Shown here in pieces: positions 16,206-25,078 of a DNA stretch of 64,000 bases. The translations under genes were made by a program, and so were the position numbers. The stretch is from the NCBI GenBank assembly GCA_963844865.1, contig CAWJPY010000013.1:248001-312000 (forward strand). The letters run 5' to 3'. A model generated the notes under the pieces. That model was not told where the DNA came from. It searched no databases and saw nothing but the letters and a program-made list of their open reading frames with translations. Every line of letters starts with the position of its first letter. Within the stretch, counting starts at the first letter, position 1. This DNA comes from CAWJPY01 sp963844865. GTDB taxonomy: Bacteria > Acidobacteriota > Thermoanaerobaculia > Thermoanaerobaculales > Sulfomarinibacteraceae.

Positions 16206-16883
16206 TCACTTGTCGACGATCGTCGCGTGGGTGATGGCGTCCAGCTTGGGGAACTCGGCGGCGAGGTAGGCGTCGCCCTCCCGTGCGATCCGGCCCTGGG
16301 ACGGCCCCGCGCCCCGGGGCGCGCCCTCACCGTAGCCGGCGTAGAGGGCGTCCACGGCCTCCATCCCGGAGACGACCCGACCGAAGGGCGCGAAGCCGCT
16401 ACGGTCCAGGGCGGAGTTGTCTCCGAAGTTGATGAAGAACTGGGTGGTGCGGGAGTTGGGAGAGGCCTTGGCGGCGAAGGTGACCATGCCGCGGGTGTTG
16501 GACTGGCTCACCGGATCATCCGGGATGGACGCCGCGGCCCAGGCGGCCGTGACCTGGGGATCGGGGTTCATGCCCACCTGGGCCATGAAGCCGCTGATGA
16601 CCCGGAAGAACTTCGCGCCGTCGTAGTAGCCGGCCTTCACCAGGTTGTAGAAGCGGTCGGCGCCATGGGGCGCCCAGTCCCGGTGGACCTCGATCACGAC
16701 GTCGCCCTTGGTGGTCTGGAGCTTGACCTGGTAGGTGGCCGGCGCGGTGGTGGTGGCCAGGCTGGGATCCCGCAGGGCGGGGTTGGGGCCGGTCTGGGGA
16801 CCTGCGGCGGCAGCAATTGATGCTGAGAGGAGGGCGACCGCCACGGCGGCGAATGGCGATGACCAACGAAGTCTCGAGCTCAT
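16206..16883 (-). CDS. Exported cyclophilin-type peptidyl-prolyl isomerase
   Basis: A 225-residue protein with a signal peptide (FAAVAVALLSASIAAAAG) and a cyclophilin domain from ~50: VKLQTTKGDVVIEVH, FYNLVKAGYYDGAKFFRVISGFMAQ (catalytic Arg in FFRV), NSRTTQFFINFGDNSALDRSGFAPFGRVVSGM. It should catalyse proline isomerisation in periplasmic protein folding. The canonical Phe/Met/Gln core (FMAQ, QFFIN) is present. GGGAGG precedes the ATG at 16883. It is transcribed divergently from the peroxiredoxin gene 98 bp away. Confidence 0.9.
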   Translation of the reverse strand: MSSRLRWSSPFAAVAVALLSASIAAAAGPQTGPNPALRDPSLATTTAPATYQVKLQTTKGDVVIEVHRDWAPHGADRFYNLVKAGYYDGAKFFRVISGFMAQVGMNPDPQVTAAWAAASIPDDPVSQSNTRGMVTFAAKASPNSRTTQFFINFGDNSALDRSGFAPFGRVVSGMEAVDALYAGYGEGAPRGAGPSQGRIAREGDAYLAAEFPKLDAITHATIVDK

Positions 16884-16981
16884 GTGGACCTCCCGTGTCC
16901 GACCGCTCACTCTAGCACGCACCTCGTGGAACGATTTCTCCCCCCGAGGTGTTGCTGGGGGTGCGAAACGGAGGACGGACC

Positions 16982-17461
16982 ATGAGCGACGATTCGGTGA
17001 AGGTGGGTCAGAAGGCGCCGAGCTTCGAGCTGCCGGACCAGGATGGGAAGCGGGTGAGCCTCGACGACCTGAAGGGGAGCTGGGCCGTGCTCTACTTCTA
17101 TCCCAAGGACAACACCCCAGGGTGCACCACCGAGGCCTGCGAGTTCACGGAAGGGATCCAGGCGTTCAAGGACCTGGACGCGGTCGTGCTGGGCTGCAGC
17201 CCGGACTCGCCGGAATCCCACCGCAAGTTCATCGCCAAGCACGACCTCCGGCTGCGCCTGCTGAGCGACCCCGAGCACGAGGTGATGGAGCGGTATGGGG
17301 CCTGGGGTGAGAAGAAGATGTACGGCCGGACGAGCCAGGGCGTCATCCGCTCCACGGTACTCATCGATCCCGAGGGCCGCATAGCCCATCACTGGCCCAA
17401 GGTGAAGGCGGCGGGCCACGCGGACGCGGTGAAGCAGAAGCTCGAGGAGCTCCGCGACTAA
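16982..17461 (+). CDS. bcp: Thiol peroxidase of the BCP/PrxQ family
   Basis: A 159-residue peroxiredoxin with a thioredoxin fold. The active site is FYPKDNTPGCTTEACEF: peroxidatic Cys48 and a second Cys53 five residues later, the alpha2-type 2-Cys BCP arrangement. It reduces H2O2 and organic peroxides with thioredoxin as donor, a plausible defence for an oxygen-sensitive metabolism rich in Fe-S proteins. ATG at 16982 follows a GGAGGACGG site. Its stop codon overlaps the convergent hypE stop, leaving no space for a terminator between the two. Confidence 0.93.
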   Translation: MSDDSVKVGQKAPSFELPDQDGKRVSLDDLKGSWAVLYFYPKDNTPGCTTEACEFTEGIQAFKDLDAVVLGCSPDSPESHRKFIAKHDLRLRLLSDPEHEVMERYGAWGEKKMYGRTSQGVIRSTVLIDPEGRIAHHWPKVKAAGHADAVKQKLEELRD

Positions 17462-18483
17462 CAGATGCGGGGCAGGTCGCTGCCCGACAGGAGATCGAGG
17501 GGCCTGAGCCCGCCGACCATGGTCTCCAGGACCAGCGGCACCGATCCCTCCGGTCGCTGGGTGACGCGGCCGATGATGGCGGCCCCCTGTCCGGCGGGAT
17601 GGCCGGCGAGGGTGGCGAGGGCGCGGTCGGCGTCGCTGCCCCGGACCCAGGCGACCATGCGTCCCTCGCAGGCCAGGCTGAGGGCCTCCAGCCCGAGCAC
17701 CTCGCAGACGGCCCGGACCTGGGGCCGCACGGGGATCGCCGCCTCGTCGAGCACCAGGCGCAGGCCGGAACGCTCTGCGACCTCGTAGCAGACGGTGAGC
17801 AGGCCCCCCCGGGTGGGGTCGTGGAGGGAGCGGACGTCGGCGCCGCCGTCGAAGAGCGCCTCCATGAGCGCGGCCTCGGGAGCGCAGTCCGACCGGAGCT
17901 GTTCGCTTCCCAGCCCGTGCCGGCAGGCCATGATGGTGGCGCCGTGGTCGCCGATGGGGCCGGAGACCAGGATGGCGTCCCCGGGGGCGATGCGGCGATC
18001 GTCCAGCTCACGACCGGGCGGGACCACGCCCAGACCGGCCGTGACCGCGTAGATCCGGTCACCCTTGCCGCGGGGTACCACCTTGGTGTCCCCGGCCACC
18101 ACCTGCACCCCGGCCTCGCGGGCGGCGCGGGCCGCACCCTCGACGCACGCCGCGATGAGCTCTCCGTCGGCGCCCTCCTCGAGGATCAGGGCCCAGGTCA
18201 GCCACTGGGGGCGCGCGCCCGCCATGGCCAAATCGTTGACGGTGCCCACGATGCTCAGGTAGCCGAGGTCGCCGCCTGGGAACACGGGGGGGTCGACGAC
18301 GAAGCCGTCCGTGGTCAGCGCCGGTCGACCCGGTGGCAGCTCGGGGAGCACCGCGGCGTCGCTGAGGGTGGCCAGGATCGGGTTACCGAGGGCGGGCAGG
18401 AAGGCGTCCCTCACCAGCTCCTGAGTGAGGCGGCCGCCGGCGCCGTGGGCCAGCAGCAGGCGCTCGGGGATCGGTCTCTTCAT
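17458..18483 (-). CDS. hypE: Hydrogenase maturation protein HypE
   Basis: A 341-residue PurM-like ATPase. Starts LLLAHGAGGRLTQELV and shows TDGFVVDPPVFPGGDLGYLSIVGTVNDLAM. The C-terminus is PRIC: the essential terminal cysteine carbamoylated by HypF and dehydrated to thiocyanate, the source of the CN ligands of the [NiFe] site. Its ATG overlaps the hypD stop (ATGA). It is the last gene of the hypABFCDE operon and ends tail-to-tail with bcp. Confidence 0.96.
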   Translation of the reverse strand: MKRPIPERLLLAHGAGGRLTQELVRDAFLPALGNPILATLSDAAVLPELPPGRPALTTDGFVVDPPVFPGGDLGYLSIVGTVNDLAMAGARPQWLTWALILEEGADGELIAACVEGAARAAREAGVQVVAGDTKVVPRGKGDRIYAVTAGLGVVPPGRELDDRRIAPGDAILVSGPIGDHGATIMACRHGLGSEQLRSDCAPEAALMEALFDGGADVRSLHDPTRGGLLTVCYEVAERSGLRLVLDEAAIPVRPQVRAVCEVLGLEALSLACEGRMVAWVRGSDADRALATLAGHPAGQGAAIIGRVTQRPEGSVPLVLETMVGGLRPLDLLSGSDLPRIC

Positions 18484-19583
18484 GGGCCGGCCACCCCCCA
18501 GCGTTCGTGGCGGTACCAGGCGGCGCAGGTGCCCTCGCTGGAGACCATGCAGGCGCCCACGGGCGATGCCGGCGAGCAGCCGGCGCCGAAGAGGGGGCAC
18601 TCGGGCGGATCGATGACGCCTCGGAGCACGTCGCCGCAGCGACACCCCGGCGGCTCGCGGGGCGTGGGAAGGTCCACGGGGATGCGGCCCGCGTCCCGCG
18701 CCGCGAGCTCGGCTCGGAGTGCCAACCCGGAGCCGGGGATGGTCCCGAAGCCTCGCCACTCGGCGTCGGCGACGGCGAAGAAACGGTCCACCATGTCGGC
18801 GGCGATGCGGTTGCCGGCCGCGCTCACGGCCCGCGCGTAGAGGTTGGTGATCCGCGCGCTGCCCTCGACGAGCTGCTCCAGCAGCTCGAGCACGCCCCGC
18901 AGCACGTCCGCCGCCGAGAAGCCCACCACTGCCCCGCCGACGCCGTGGTCGGCGGCGAGGAAGCGGAAGGCCTCCCAGCCGGTGAGGACGGACACGTGCC
19001 CCGGCAAGAGGAACCCGTCGAGGGCGAGCTCCTGGTCCTCCACGAGGGCCAGCATGGCCGGCGGGATCACCTTGTTGCCGGGCAGAATGAGGAAGTTCGC
19101 GGGGCCGGAGGCTTCGGCCTCGGCGAGGGTCGCCGCGATGGTGGGAGCGGTGGTCTCGAAGCCGACCGCCAGGAAGACGACCGTGCGGTCCGGGTTCGCG
19201 GCCGCGATCTGGAGCGCGTCCCGGGGGGAGTACACGATCTCCACCGCGGCGCCCTCCGCGCGTGCCTGCTCCAGGGCCACCGTGCTCGATGGCACCCGAA
19301 TCAGGTCGCCGAAGGTGCAGATGGTGGTGGACGGTCGCTCCGCCAGGGCCAACGCCCGGTCGAGGTAGCCCACAGGAGTGACGCACACCGGGCAGCCCGG
19401 TCCGGAGATCAGGCGCACGCCGGAGGGCAGCATGCGGCGCAGTCCCGCGCCGGCCACGGTGTGGGTATGGGTCCCGCAGACCTCCATGAAGGTTGCCGGC
19501 CGCCCCAGGCGCGCGGCGGTCTGCTCGATGCGTTGCACCAGACCGGCGACAGCGCGCCGGTCCCGAACGGCGTCCCCGCTCAC
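18480..19583 (-). CDS. hypD: Hydrogenase maturation protein HypD
   Basis: A 367-residue Fe-S scaffold that, with HypC, assembles the Fe(CN)2CO unit. Visible: MEVCGTHTHTVAGAGLR (with the key CGTH motif), SGPGCPVCVTP, GFETTAPTIAATL, and a C-terminal cysteine cluster (CRCGDVL ... PPECPLFGAGCSP) that holds the [4Fe-4S] centre. The proposed start is GTG at 19583, which overlaps the hypC stop; no in-frame ATG lies nearby. Length matches the family (~370). Confidence 0.95.
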   Translation of the reverse strand: MSGDAVRDRRAVAGLVQRIEQTAARLGRPATFMEVCGTHTHTVAGAGLRRMLPSGVRLISGPGCPVCVTPVGYLDRALALAERPSTTICTFGDLIRVPSSTVALEQARAEGAAVEIVYSPRDALQIAAANPDRTVVFLAVGFETTAPTIAATLAEAEASGPANFLILPGNKVIPPAMLALVEDQELALDGFLLPGHVSVLTGWEAFRFLAADHGVGGAVVGFSAADVLRGVLELLEQLVEGSARITNLYARAVSAAGNRIAADMVDRFFAVADAEWRGFGTIPGSGLALRAELAARDAGRIPVDLPTPREPPGCRCGDVLRGVIDPPECPLFGAGCSPASPVGACMVSSEGTCAAWYRHERWGVAGP

Positions 19584-19807
19584 AGAGGCTCCATGGCGTC
19601 CGCGTACTCGCGCAGCAGCTCCAGGGTTTTGGCCGCCTCCGCCTCGTCCACCGCGCCGATGGCGTAGCCGGCGTGGATCAGCAGGTGCTGGCCCACCTCG
19701 GCGTCGGGCAGCAGCATCAGGGACACGTTCCTCCGCACCCCCTCCACCTCCACCACCCCGTCCATCTCGCTGCGCTCGATCAGTCGCATGGGAATCGCCA
19801 GACACAT
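19580..19807 (-). CDS. hypC: Hydrogenase maturation chaperone HypC
   Basis: A 75-residue HypC/HupF protein. It begins MCLAIPMRL: Cys2, exposed after removal of Met1, binds the iron precursor and the large-subunit cysteine. VSLMLLPDAEVGQHLLIHAGYAIG is the conserved core. GGGAGGG lies eight bases before the ATG. A single hypC is seen here although two hydrogenases are encoded nearby, so it probably serves both. Confidence 0.96.
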   Translation of the reverse strand: MCLAIPMRLIERSEMDGVVEVEGVRRNVSLMLLPDAEVGQHLLIHAGYAIGAVDEAEAAKTLELLREYADAMEPL

Positions 19808-19877
19808 CGCGTGATCCCTCCCCGAGCGGTCGCCACTCTCCTGGGATTCTAGCCCATCGGCCGCCGGCCGCGGCCGA

Positions 19878-22349
19878 TCACCGTCCCGGATCGTTGCCGC
19901 GCCCGAACCCCTCGGTGGGGCCCCGCCCGGCGGCCGCCACGGCGCCCAGAACGGCCTGTCCGTAGGCGAGGCCCCCATCCCCGGGGGGGAGGTTGCGGCC
20001 GAGCAGGGGGTCGTACCCGAGCTCTGTCAGACCCTCCACCAGGTCGCGGATGAGCAGGCGGTTCACCAGGCAGCCGCCACCGAGGGCGACCGTCGTCGGG
20101 GCGGGAATCGCGAGGGTGCAGAGCTCGATCGCCAGGGAGGAGAAGGTGGCATGGAAGGAGGCGGCGACCCGGGCCGGGGGCTCGCCCCCGACCACGCGGC
20201 GGGCGGCTTCCGCAAGGAGGCGGCTCGAGGGCAGCAACGGCAAGGCCGCGGTGGTCTGCAGCCCGACCTCGGGCCACACCGCGCCCGGGCTTTCCGAGCT
20301 GGCCGCCAGGCTCTCCAGGAGCACTGCGGCCTCACCCTCCCATCCGTTGGCGACGGCCAGCCCGAGCATGGCTCCGCAGGCCTCGAACAAGCGCCCAGCG
20401 CCGGTGGAGCGGGGCCAGGTCGCGGACCCTGCCAGCCGCGCGACCTCACGGAGCCGGTCGGGATCCACGAGCTCCGCCATGGGAAGCTGGTCCAGGAGCT
20501 CGTCGGCCCCCGCGGCCACGAGGCCTGCGGTCGCCACCCGCCACGGTTCCCGCACGGCGCGCTCCCCGCCGACGAGGGGTAGGGGCTCCAGGTGGGCGAG
20601 CCGCCGCCAGGCGCCGTCTCCGGCCATGGCGATCCACTCACCCCCCCAGGCCGTGCCGTCCGGTCCCCAGCCGGTGCCGTCCAGGCTGACGGCGAGGACC
20701 TGCCGGCCCGTCTCCGGCCAGCGGGCCCGCTCCCCGAGGACGGCGGCCCCATGCGCGTGGTGATGCTGGACCTGGAGATGGCGGCCGCTCCGCGCCTGTG
20801 CGAGCTCCTCGGCCAGCCAGGTGCTGGGGTAGTCGGGGTGGAGGTCGGACACCACCAGGCGTGGTGTCACCTGCAGGAAGTCCTCGAGCCCGGCTATCGC
20901 CTCCCGGTGGAAGGTGCGGGCGGACTCCGAGTCCAGGTCGCCCACGTGCTGGGACAGGAACACCTGGTCGGCCACCGCCACCGCGGCCGTCACCTGGAGG
21001 TGCCCGCCCACGGCGAGGATCGGCTCCGGGGCGGCGACGGGCAGCGGCAGCGGCTCCGGCACCCAGCCCCGGGCGCGGCGGACGACGATGGGGCCCGTCG
21101 GCGCCGCACGCACCACCGAGTCGTCCACCCGCCGCACCACGTCCCGGTCGTGGAGGAGAAAGAGGTCCACGATCCCGGAGAGGTGCCGGACCGCCTCGCG
21201 GTTGCCCCGGCAGATGGGCTCCTCGGAGAGGTTGCCCGACGTCATGACCAGGGGCGGCAGACCCCGCTCGCGCAGCAGCTCCACGTGCAGCGGTGTGGTG
21301 GGGAGGAGGACGCCCAGGTCCTCGAGGTGGGGTGCCACCGCCGTCGCCACCGCGATCGGGTCGCGCCGTGGGGCGAGCACCACCGGCGACCTCGGCGAGG
21401 TCAGGAGGGCCTCGTCCTCGGCGGCGAGGCGGACCAGCCGGCGCGCCGCCTCCAGGTCCCGGACCATCACGGCGAACGGCTTGGTCGGGCGCCGCTTGCG
21501 GAGACGCAGGGTGGTGACGACCTCGTCGGAGTCCGCACGGCAGGCGATCTGGAAGCCTCCCAGGCCCTTGACGGCGAGGACCTTGCCCTCCAGAAGGGCC
21601 GCACGGGCGACGGCCAAAGCCTCCCCACGGGCGGCGATCTCGCGGCCCTCTCCGTCCAGGAGGGCGAGCCGCGGCCCGCAGCGGGAGCAGCACACCGGCT
21701 CGGCGTGGAAGCGCCGGTCCGTGGGATCGGCGTACTCCCCCCGGCAGTCCGGACAGAGCTCGAAGCAGGCCATGGCCGTCGTGGACCGGTCGTAGGGGAG
21801 CCTGCGGACCAGGGAGAACCGGGGGCCGCAGTTGGTGCAGGTGGTGAAAGGGTAGTGGTGGCGTCGGTTCTGCGGATCCTCCATTTCCCGCCGGCAGTCC
21901 ACGCACAGGGCTGCGTCGGGGGGCACCAGGGCGCCGCGGCGGACGCCCTGCTCGGACGCTTCCACCGAGAACGTGGCCTCGCCGCGGAGCGGAAGCTCCT
22001 CGATGACCATCGCGTCGATACGGGCCAGGGGCGGCAGCTCGGTTCGCAGCCGGTCGGGGAAGCGGCGCGCGATCTCCTCCCGCCCCTCCACCTCCGCGGT
22101 GGCGCCGTGAGGGTCGTTGATGACGTGTCCGCCGAGGCCGAGCTCGGTGGCGATGCGGTACACGGTGGGTCGGAAGCCGACGCCCTGCACCGCCCCGGTG
22201 CAGCGCACCCTCAGGCGAATCCGATCCTGGCTCAAGAACCTGTCCGCCCGGGCGATTGTCCTTGCATGGCACGTTCCAGAGAGGGCGCCAGGCTCCGTCG
22301 AGGCCGCGGGAAAGCGCTCGGCTTCCCCATCGACAGCGGTGCCCGGCAC
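19878..22349 (-). CDS. hypF: Carbamoyltransferase HypF
   Basis: Up to 823 residues, in the usual order: acylphosphatase-like domain (CTGAVQGVGFRPTVYRIA, ~50-67), two zinc fingers (CVDC ... CTNCGPRF and CPDC ... CCSRCGP), a YrdC-like domain (GKVLAVKGLGGFQIACRA) and a Kae1-like domain (HHHAHGAAVL; GGGCLVNRLL). It carbamoylates the HypE terminal cysteine using carbamoyl phosphate and ATP. The start is uncertain: GTG at 22349 lies within a GGTGCC-type repeat, giving ~38 residues with no family match, whereas TTG at 22235 begins the conserved part (LSQDRIRLRVRC). I favour the later start biologically. Confidence 0.94.
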   Translation of the reverse strand: MPGTAVDGEAERFPAASTEPGALSGTCHARTIARADRFLSQDRIRLRVRCTGAVQGVGFRPTVYRIATELGLGGHVINDPHGATAEVEGREEIARRFPDRLRTELPPLARIDAMVIEELPLRGEATFSVEASEQGVRRGALVPPDAALCVDCRREMEDPQNRRHHYPFTTCTNCGPRFSLVRRLPYDRSTTAMACFELCPDCRGEYADPTDRRFHAEPVCCSRCGPRLALLDGEGREIAARGEALAVARAALLEGKVLAVKGLGGFQIACRADSDEVVTTLRLRKRRPTKPFAVMVRDLEAARRLVRLAAEDEALLTSPRSPVVLAPRRDPIAVATAVAPHLEDLGVLLPTTPLHVELLRERGLPPLVMTSGNLSEEPICRGNREAVRHLSGIVDLFLLHDRDVVRRVDDSVVRAAPTGPIVVRRARGWVPEPLPLPVAAPEPILAVGGHLQVTAAVAVADQVFLSQHVGDLDSESARTFHREAIAGLEDFLQVTPRLVVSDLHPDYPSTWLAEELAQARSGRHLQVQHHHAHGAAVLGERARWPETGRQVLAVSLDGTGWGPDGTAWGGEWIAMAGDGAWRRLAHLEPLPLVGGERAVREPWRVATAGLVAAGADELLDQLPMAELVDPDRLREVARLAGSATWPRSTGAGRLFEACGAMLGLAVANGWEGEAAVLLESLAASSESPGAVWPEVGLQTTAALPLLPSSRLLAEAARRVVGGEPPARVAASFHATFSSLAIELCTLAIPAPTTVALGGGCLVNRLLIRDLVEGLTELGYDPLLGRNLPPGDGGLAYGQAVLGAVAAAGRGPTEGFGRGNDPGR

Positions 22350-22352
22350 CCG
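22276..22352. repeat. Dispersed GGTGCC/GGCACC repeat between hypB and hypF
   Basis: Starts with the 18-mer CCAGAGAGGGCGCCAGGC (22276-22293), identical to the sequence just before the group II intron (55138-55155), and ends with GGTGCCCGGCACC (22339-22351). Same orientation and spacing as the other copies in the window. It sits between the hypB stop and the conserved part of hypF. Confidence 0.65.
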
Positions 22353-22362
22353 CCCTCGTTGC

Positions 22363-23031
22363 TCATGCGCTCTTGCGCTTCGCGATCAATCTCTCGGTGA
22401 GCAGGGTGCACCAGGCGTCGATCCCCTCGCCCGTGGTCGCCGAGGTCTGCAGAATGATCCCCTCGGGGTTGAGGGACCGGAGCTGCTCCTCCACGGCCGG
22501 GACGTCGAAGGGAAGATGGGGGAGGAGATCGATCTTGGTCAGCACCGTCACCGCTGCGCGGGCGAAGATCGCCGGGTACTTGAACGGCTTGTCGTCACCC
22601 TCGGTCACGGACAGCAGCGCCACCTTGAAGTCCTCGCCCAAATCGTAGCTGGTGGGGCAGATGAGGTTGCCGACGTTCTCGATGAACAGGATGTCGGCGG
22701 GGAGCAGGCGGACCTGATCGAGAGCCGCGCCCACCTGACGGGCATCCAGGTGACAGGCGCCACCGGTGAGGATCTGGTGGGCCGGTACGCCCAGAGCTCG
22801 CAGACGGTCGGCGTCGCGCTCGGTGGCCACGTCACCCTCGATGACCGCGCAGGGGTGGTCCGATGCCAGGCGGCGCACCGTGGCCTCGAGCAGGGTGGTC
22901 TTGCCGGAGCCGGGCGACGAGATGAGGTTGAGGACGAGGGTGCCGGCCTCCGCGAAGCGCTGACGCAAACTCTCCGCATGCGTCTCGCTGGCCTCCAGCG
23001 CCCGCCGTCTGACGGTCACCACCTGCTTCAT
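22363..23031 (-). CDS. hypB: Hydrogenase nickel incorporation GTPase HypB
   Basis: A 222-residue SIMIBI GTPase. P-loop SSPGSGKTTLLEAT near residue 38, EGDVATERDADRL, the metal-site region GGACHLDARQV, LFIENVGNLICPTSYDLGE and base-recognition VLTKIDLL. It delivers Ni to the hydrogenase large subunit with HypA. There is no His-rich N-terminal Ni-storage stretch; the protein starts MKQVVTVRRRALEAS. ATG at 23031 overlaps the hypA stop (ATGA). Confidence 0.96.
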   Translation of the reverse strand: MKQVVTVRRRALEASETHAESLRQRFAEAGTLVLNLISSPGSGKTTLLEATVRRLASDHPCAVIEGDVATERDADRLRALGVPAHQILTGGACHLDARQVGAALDQVRLLPADILFIENVGNLICPTSYDLGEDFKVALLSVTEGDDKPFKYPAIFARAAVTVLTKIDLLPHLPFDVPAVEEQLRSLNPEGIILQTSATTGEGIDAWCTLLTERLIAKRKSA

Positions 23032-23426
23032 CGAGCCTCCTCGGCAGCGAGAGGAGGGCCTTCCTCGGCGGGGGGCTCCTCCTGGGAGAACGTCACCTCG
23101 AGCACGTCGAGCTCGTCACCGCCGCTGACCTGGAGCGGTTGCCCGCAGTCCGGGCACAGCCGCAGCCAGCTTCCCGGAGCGCGCTCCTTCACCTCGCCGC
23201 AGCTTGCGCACTGCTGGAGCGCCGGGCACCAGTCGATCCGGAGCTCGGCGCCGGCGTCCTCCTCTCCGGCGAGGGCCGCCTCCCAGGCGAAGGCCAGCAG
23301 CTCCGGCTCGACAGCCGCCAGCTCGCCGATGGCCACGCGGACGCGCTGCAGGCGACCGCCGTCGTGGGCGCGCACGGTCTCGCGGCAGATGCGGTAGATG
23401 TCGAGGGCGATCCCCATCTCGTGCAC
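23028..23426 (-). CDS. hypA: Hydrogenase nickel metallochaperone HypA
   Basis: A 132-residue protein, first in the operon. It starts (V/M)HEMGIALDIY, so His2 (Ni site) is in place; the zinc site is CASCGEV ... CPDCG. The final ~15 residues (EEPPAEEGPPLAAEEA) are an acidic tail longer than usual. The start is a GTG at 23426: it alone gives the required MHE N-terminus. An ATG five bases upstream is out of frame. No Shine-Dalgarno is present and a TATAAT box ends six bases before the GTG, so the mRNA appears leaderless. Confidence 0.94.
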   Translation of the reverse strand: MHEMGIALDIYRICRETVRAHDGGRLQRVRVAIGELAAVEPELLAFAWEAALAGEEDAGAELRIDWCPALQQCASCGEVKERAPGSWLRLCPDCGQPLQVSGGDELDVLEVTFSQEEPPAEEGPPLAAEEAR

Positions 23427-23438
23427 CGCATGATTATA
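23427..23438 (-). promoter_or_regulatory. -10 element of the hyp operon, leaderless start
   Basis: A perfect TATAAT on the minus strand at 23438-23433 is followed after six bases by the hypA GTG. No good -35 box is visible in the GC-rich bases upstream. The spacing puts the transcription start at or beside the GTG. Confidence 0.5.
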
Positions 23439-23563
23439 GCGACCCCCAAGGCCCCCCGCGCCCGCGTCCGTGCCACCTGCCCCCGCCGCCGATTGCGGAC
23501 GCTGCCGCTGATCGCCGTCGTAGGGGTCCGAAACGGCGAAAGCGTGTGTAGAATCGACCTACG

Positions 23564-25078
23564 ATGTCACATCCCCGCCTCATCGTGACCGGCGCCTCCG
23601 GCTTCATCGGCCGGCGCCTGCTCGCGGGTCTGAAGGAGGACTATCAGATCGTGGGCATGGCGCGGCGCTCCCAGCTGCGGTCGGGCGCGCCCTTCCACGA
23701 GAACATCCAGTGGTTCCAGGTGGACATCGGCGATCGGGAGCAGGTGCGGAACGCTTTCCGCTACGTTCGCGAAAGCGGTGGTGCGGACTACCTCATCCAC
23801 CTCGCAGCCCACTACGACTTCACGGGCGAGGAGCATCCGGAGTACATGCGCACCAATGTCGAGGGGCTGCGCAACGTGCTCGAGGAGTGCCGCGACCTGG
23901 AGCTGAAGCGTTTCATCTTCGCCTCCTCCGTGGCCGCCTGCGCCTTTCCCGAGCCGGGTGAGAAGATCACCGAGACGTCGCCGGCGGACGGCGAGCACAT
24001 CTACGCGGTGAGCAAGCGCATGGGCGAGGAGATGCTCGCTGCGTACGACGACTCGGTTCCCTCGCTGATCGTGCGCTTCGCGGCCATCTTCTCGGACTGG
24101 TGCGAGTACGCGCCGGTGTACTACTTCATGGAGACCTGGCTCTCCAGGGCCTGGAACTCGCGGATCCTGGGGGGCCGAGGGAAGTCGGCGATCCCCTACC
24201 TCCACGCCCGCGAGCTGGCGCTCTTCTTCAAGCGGGTGCTGCAGCGGGAGGAGAGCGTCGGCCAACGCGAGGTCCTCATCTGCAGCCCCGCCACAACGGT
24301 GGACCACCAAGAGCTGTTCGATCTGGCCAACCTCCACTACCGTGGGCGGTCACGGGCACCGATCCACATGCCGGCGCCCCTGTGTCGGCTGGGGGTCTGG
24401 GGCAGGGACCTGGTGGGGAGGCTGCTCGGCAACCGTCCTTTCGAACGACCGTGGATGGTCCGCTACGTCGACCGAGACCTGGCGGTGGATCCGACGGCGA
24501 CCCAGGCCAAGCTCGACTGGCGACCGCGGGAGCGCCTCATGATCGCGCGGCGCATCCCCTTCATGGTCGAGTACATCAAGACCGACCCCCTGGAGTGGCA
24601 CCGGCGGAACCAGGCGGCCCTCAAGGACGTCCGGCTGCGCGAGAACCTCAAGATCCACCGCCTGCTGGAGAAGCACCACGACGTGATCCGGGCGGTGTTC
24701 CTGGAGCGCCAGCTCCTCAGCCCGGAAGGTCGGGAGCGCTTCCCGCACTACCGGGATGTGTCACCTCAGATCCTGGAGTGGCGCTTCACCGTCATCCTGC
24801 GCCACCTCCTCAACGCGGTCCGGACCGGGGAGAAGGGTCTCTTCACCGCCTACTGCCGCGACCTGGCCATGAAGCGCTTCGAGGACGGCTTCGACGCCTT
24901 CGAGGTGTGCAGCGCCCTGGAGCTTTTGAACAGCACCTGTCTGGAGACCCTGGCCGACGATCCCGAGGCGGCTGGGCTGGACGAGGCGCTGCACAAGCAC
25001 CTCACCATGACGGTGGAGTTCGGGTGCGATCAGGTGATGGAGACCTTCGAGGAGCTGGGCGGCGAGATCCTCGCCTGA
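23564..25078 (+). CDS. Extended SDR (NAD(P)-dependent epimerase-like) with C-terminal helical domain
   Basis: A 504-residue protein. Residues 1-~340 form an extended short-chain dehydrogenase: nucleotide-binding TGASGFIGRRLL, DYLIHLAAHYDF, FASSVAAC (catalytic Ser region), YAVSK (Tyr and Lys). After ~345 comes an all-helical region (LLEKHHDVIRAVFLERQLLS ... FTVILRHLLNAVRTGEKGLF ... FEDGFDAFEVCSALELLNS) of ~150 residues. It resembles the RsbRD-type N-terminal helical domain of stress-signalling proteins, though I hold that loosely. Such a fusion is unusual. It is divergent from hypA, 137 bp apart; TAGAAT at 23549-23554 and no ribosome site suggest a leaderless transcript. Substrate unknown. Confidence 0.82.
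   Translation: MSHPRLIVTGASGFIGRRLLAGLKEDYQIVGMARRSQLRSGAPFHENIQWFQVDIGDREQVRNAFRYVRESGGADYLIHLAAHYDFTGEEHPEYMRTNVEGLRNVLEECRDLELKRFIFASSVAACAFPEPGEKITETSPADGEHIYAVSKRMGEEMLAAYDDSVPSLIVRFAAIFSDWCEYAPVYYFMETWLSRAWNSRILGGRGKSAIPYLHARELALFFKRVLQREESVGQREVLICSPATTVDHQELFDLANLHYRGRSRAPIHMPAPLCRLGVWGRDLVGRLLGNRPFERPWMVRYVDRDLAVDPTATQAKLDWRPRERLMIARRIPFMVEYIKTDPLEWHRRNQAALKDVRLRENLKIHRLLEKHHDVIRAVFLERQLLSPEGRERFPHYRDVSPQILEWRFTVILRHLLNAVRTGEKGLFTAYCRDLAMKRFEDGFDAFEVCSALELLNSTCLETLADDPEAAGLDEALHKHLTMTVEFGCDQVMETFEELGGEILA

Noticed and set aside
12890..16234. A 1114-codon open frame on the plus strand
   Set aside because: It is the antisense shadow of the kinase-TPR gene; GC-rich codon bias on the minus strand leaves the opposite frame open and the translation has no domain logic.
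20592..22400. A 602-codon plus-strand frame over hypF
   Set aside because: Antisense to a hypF with all its domains; no homology-like features.
23427..23431. ATG at 23431 as the hypA start
   Set aside because: It is out of frame with HypA; only the GTG at 23426 gives the His2-containing N-terminus needed for Ni binding.
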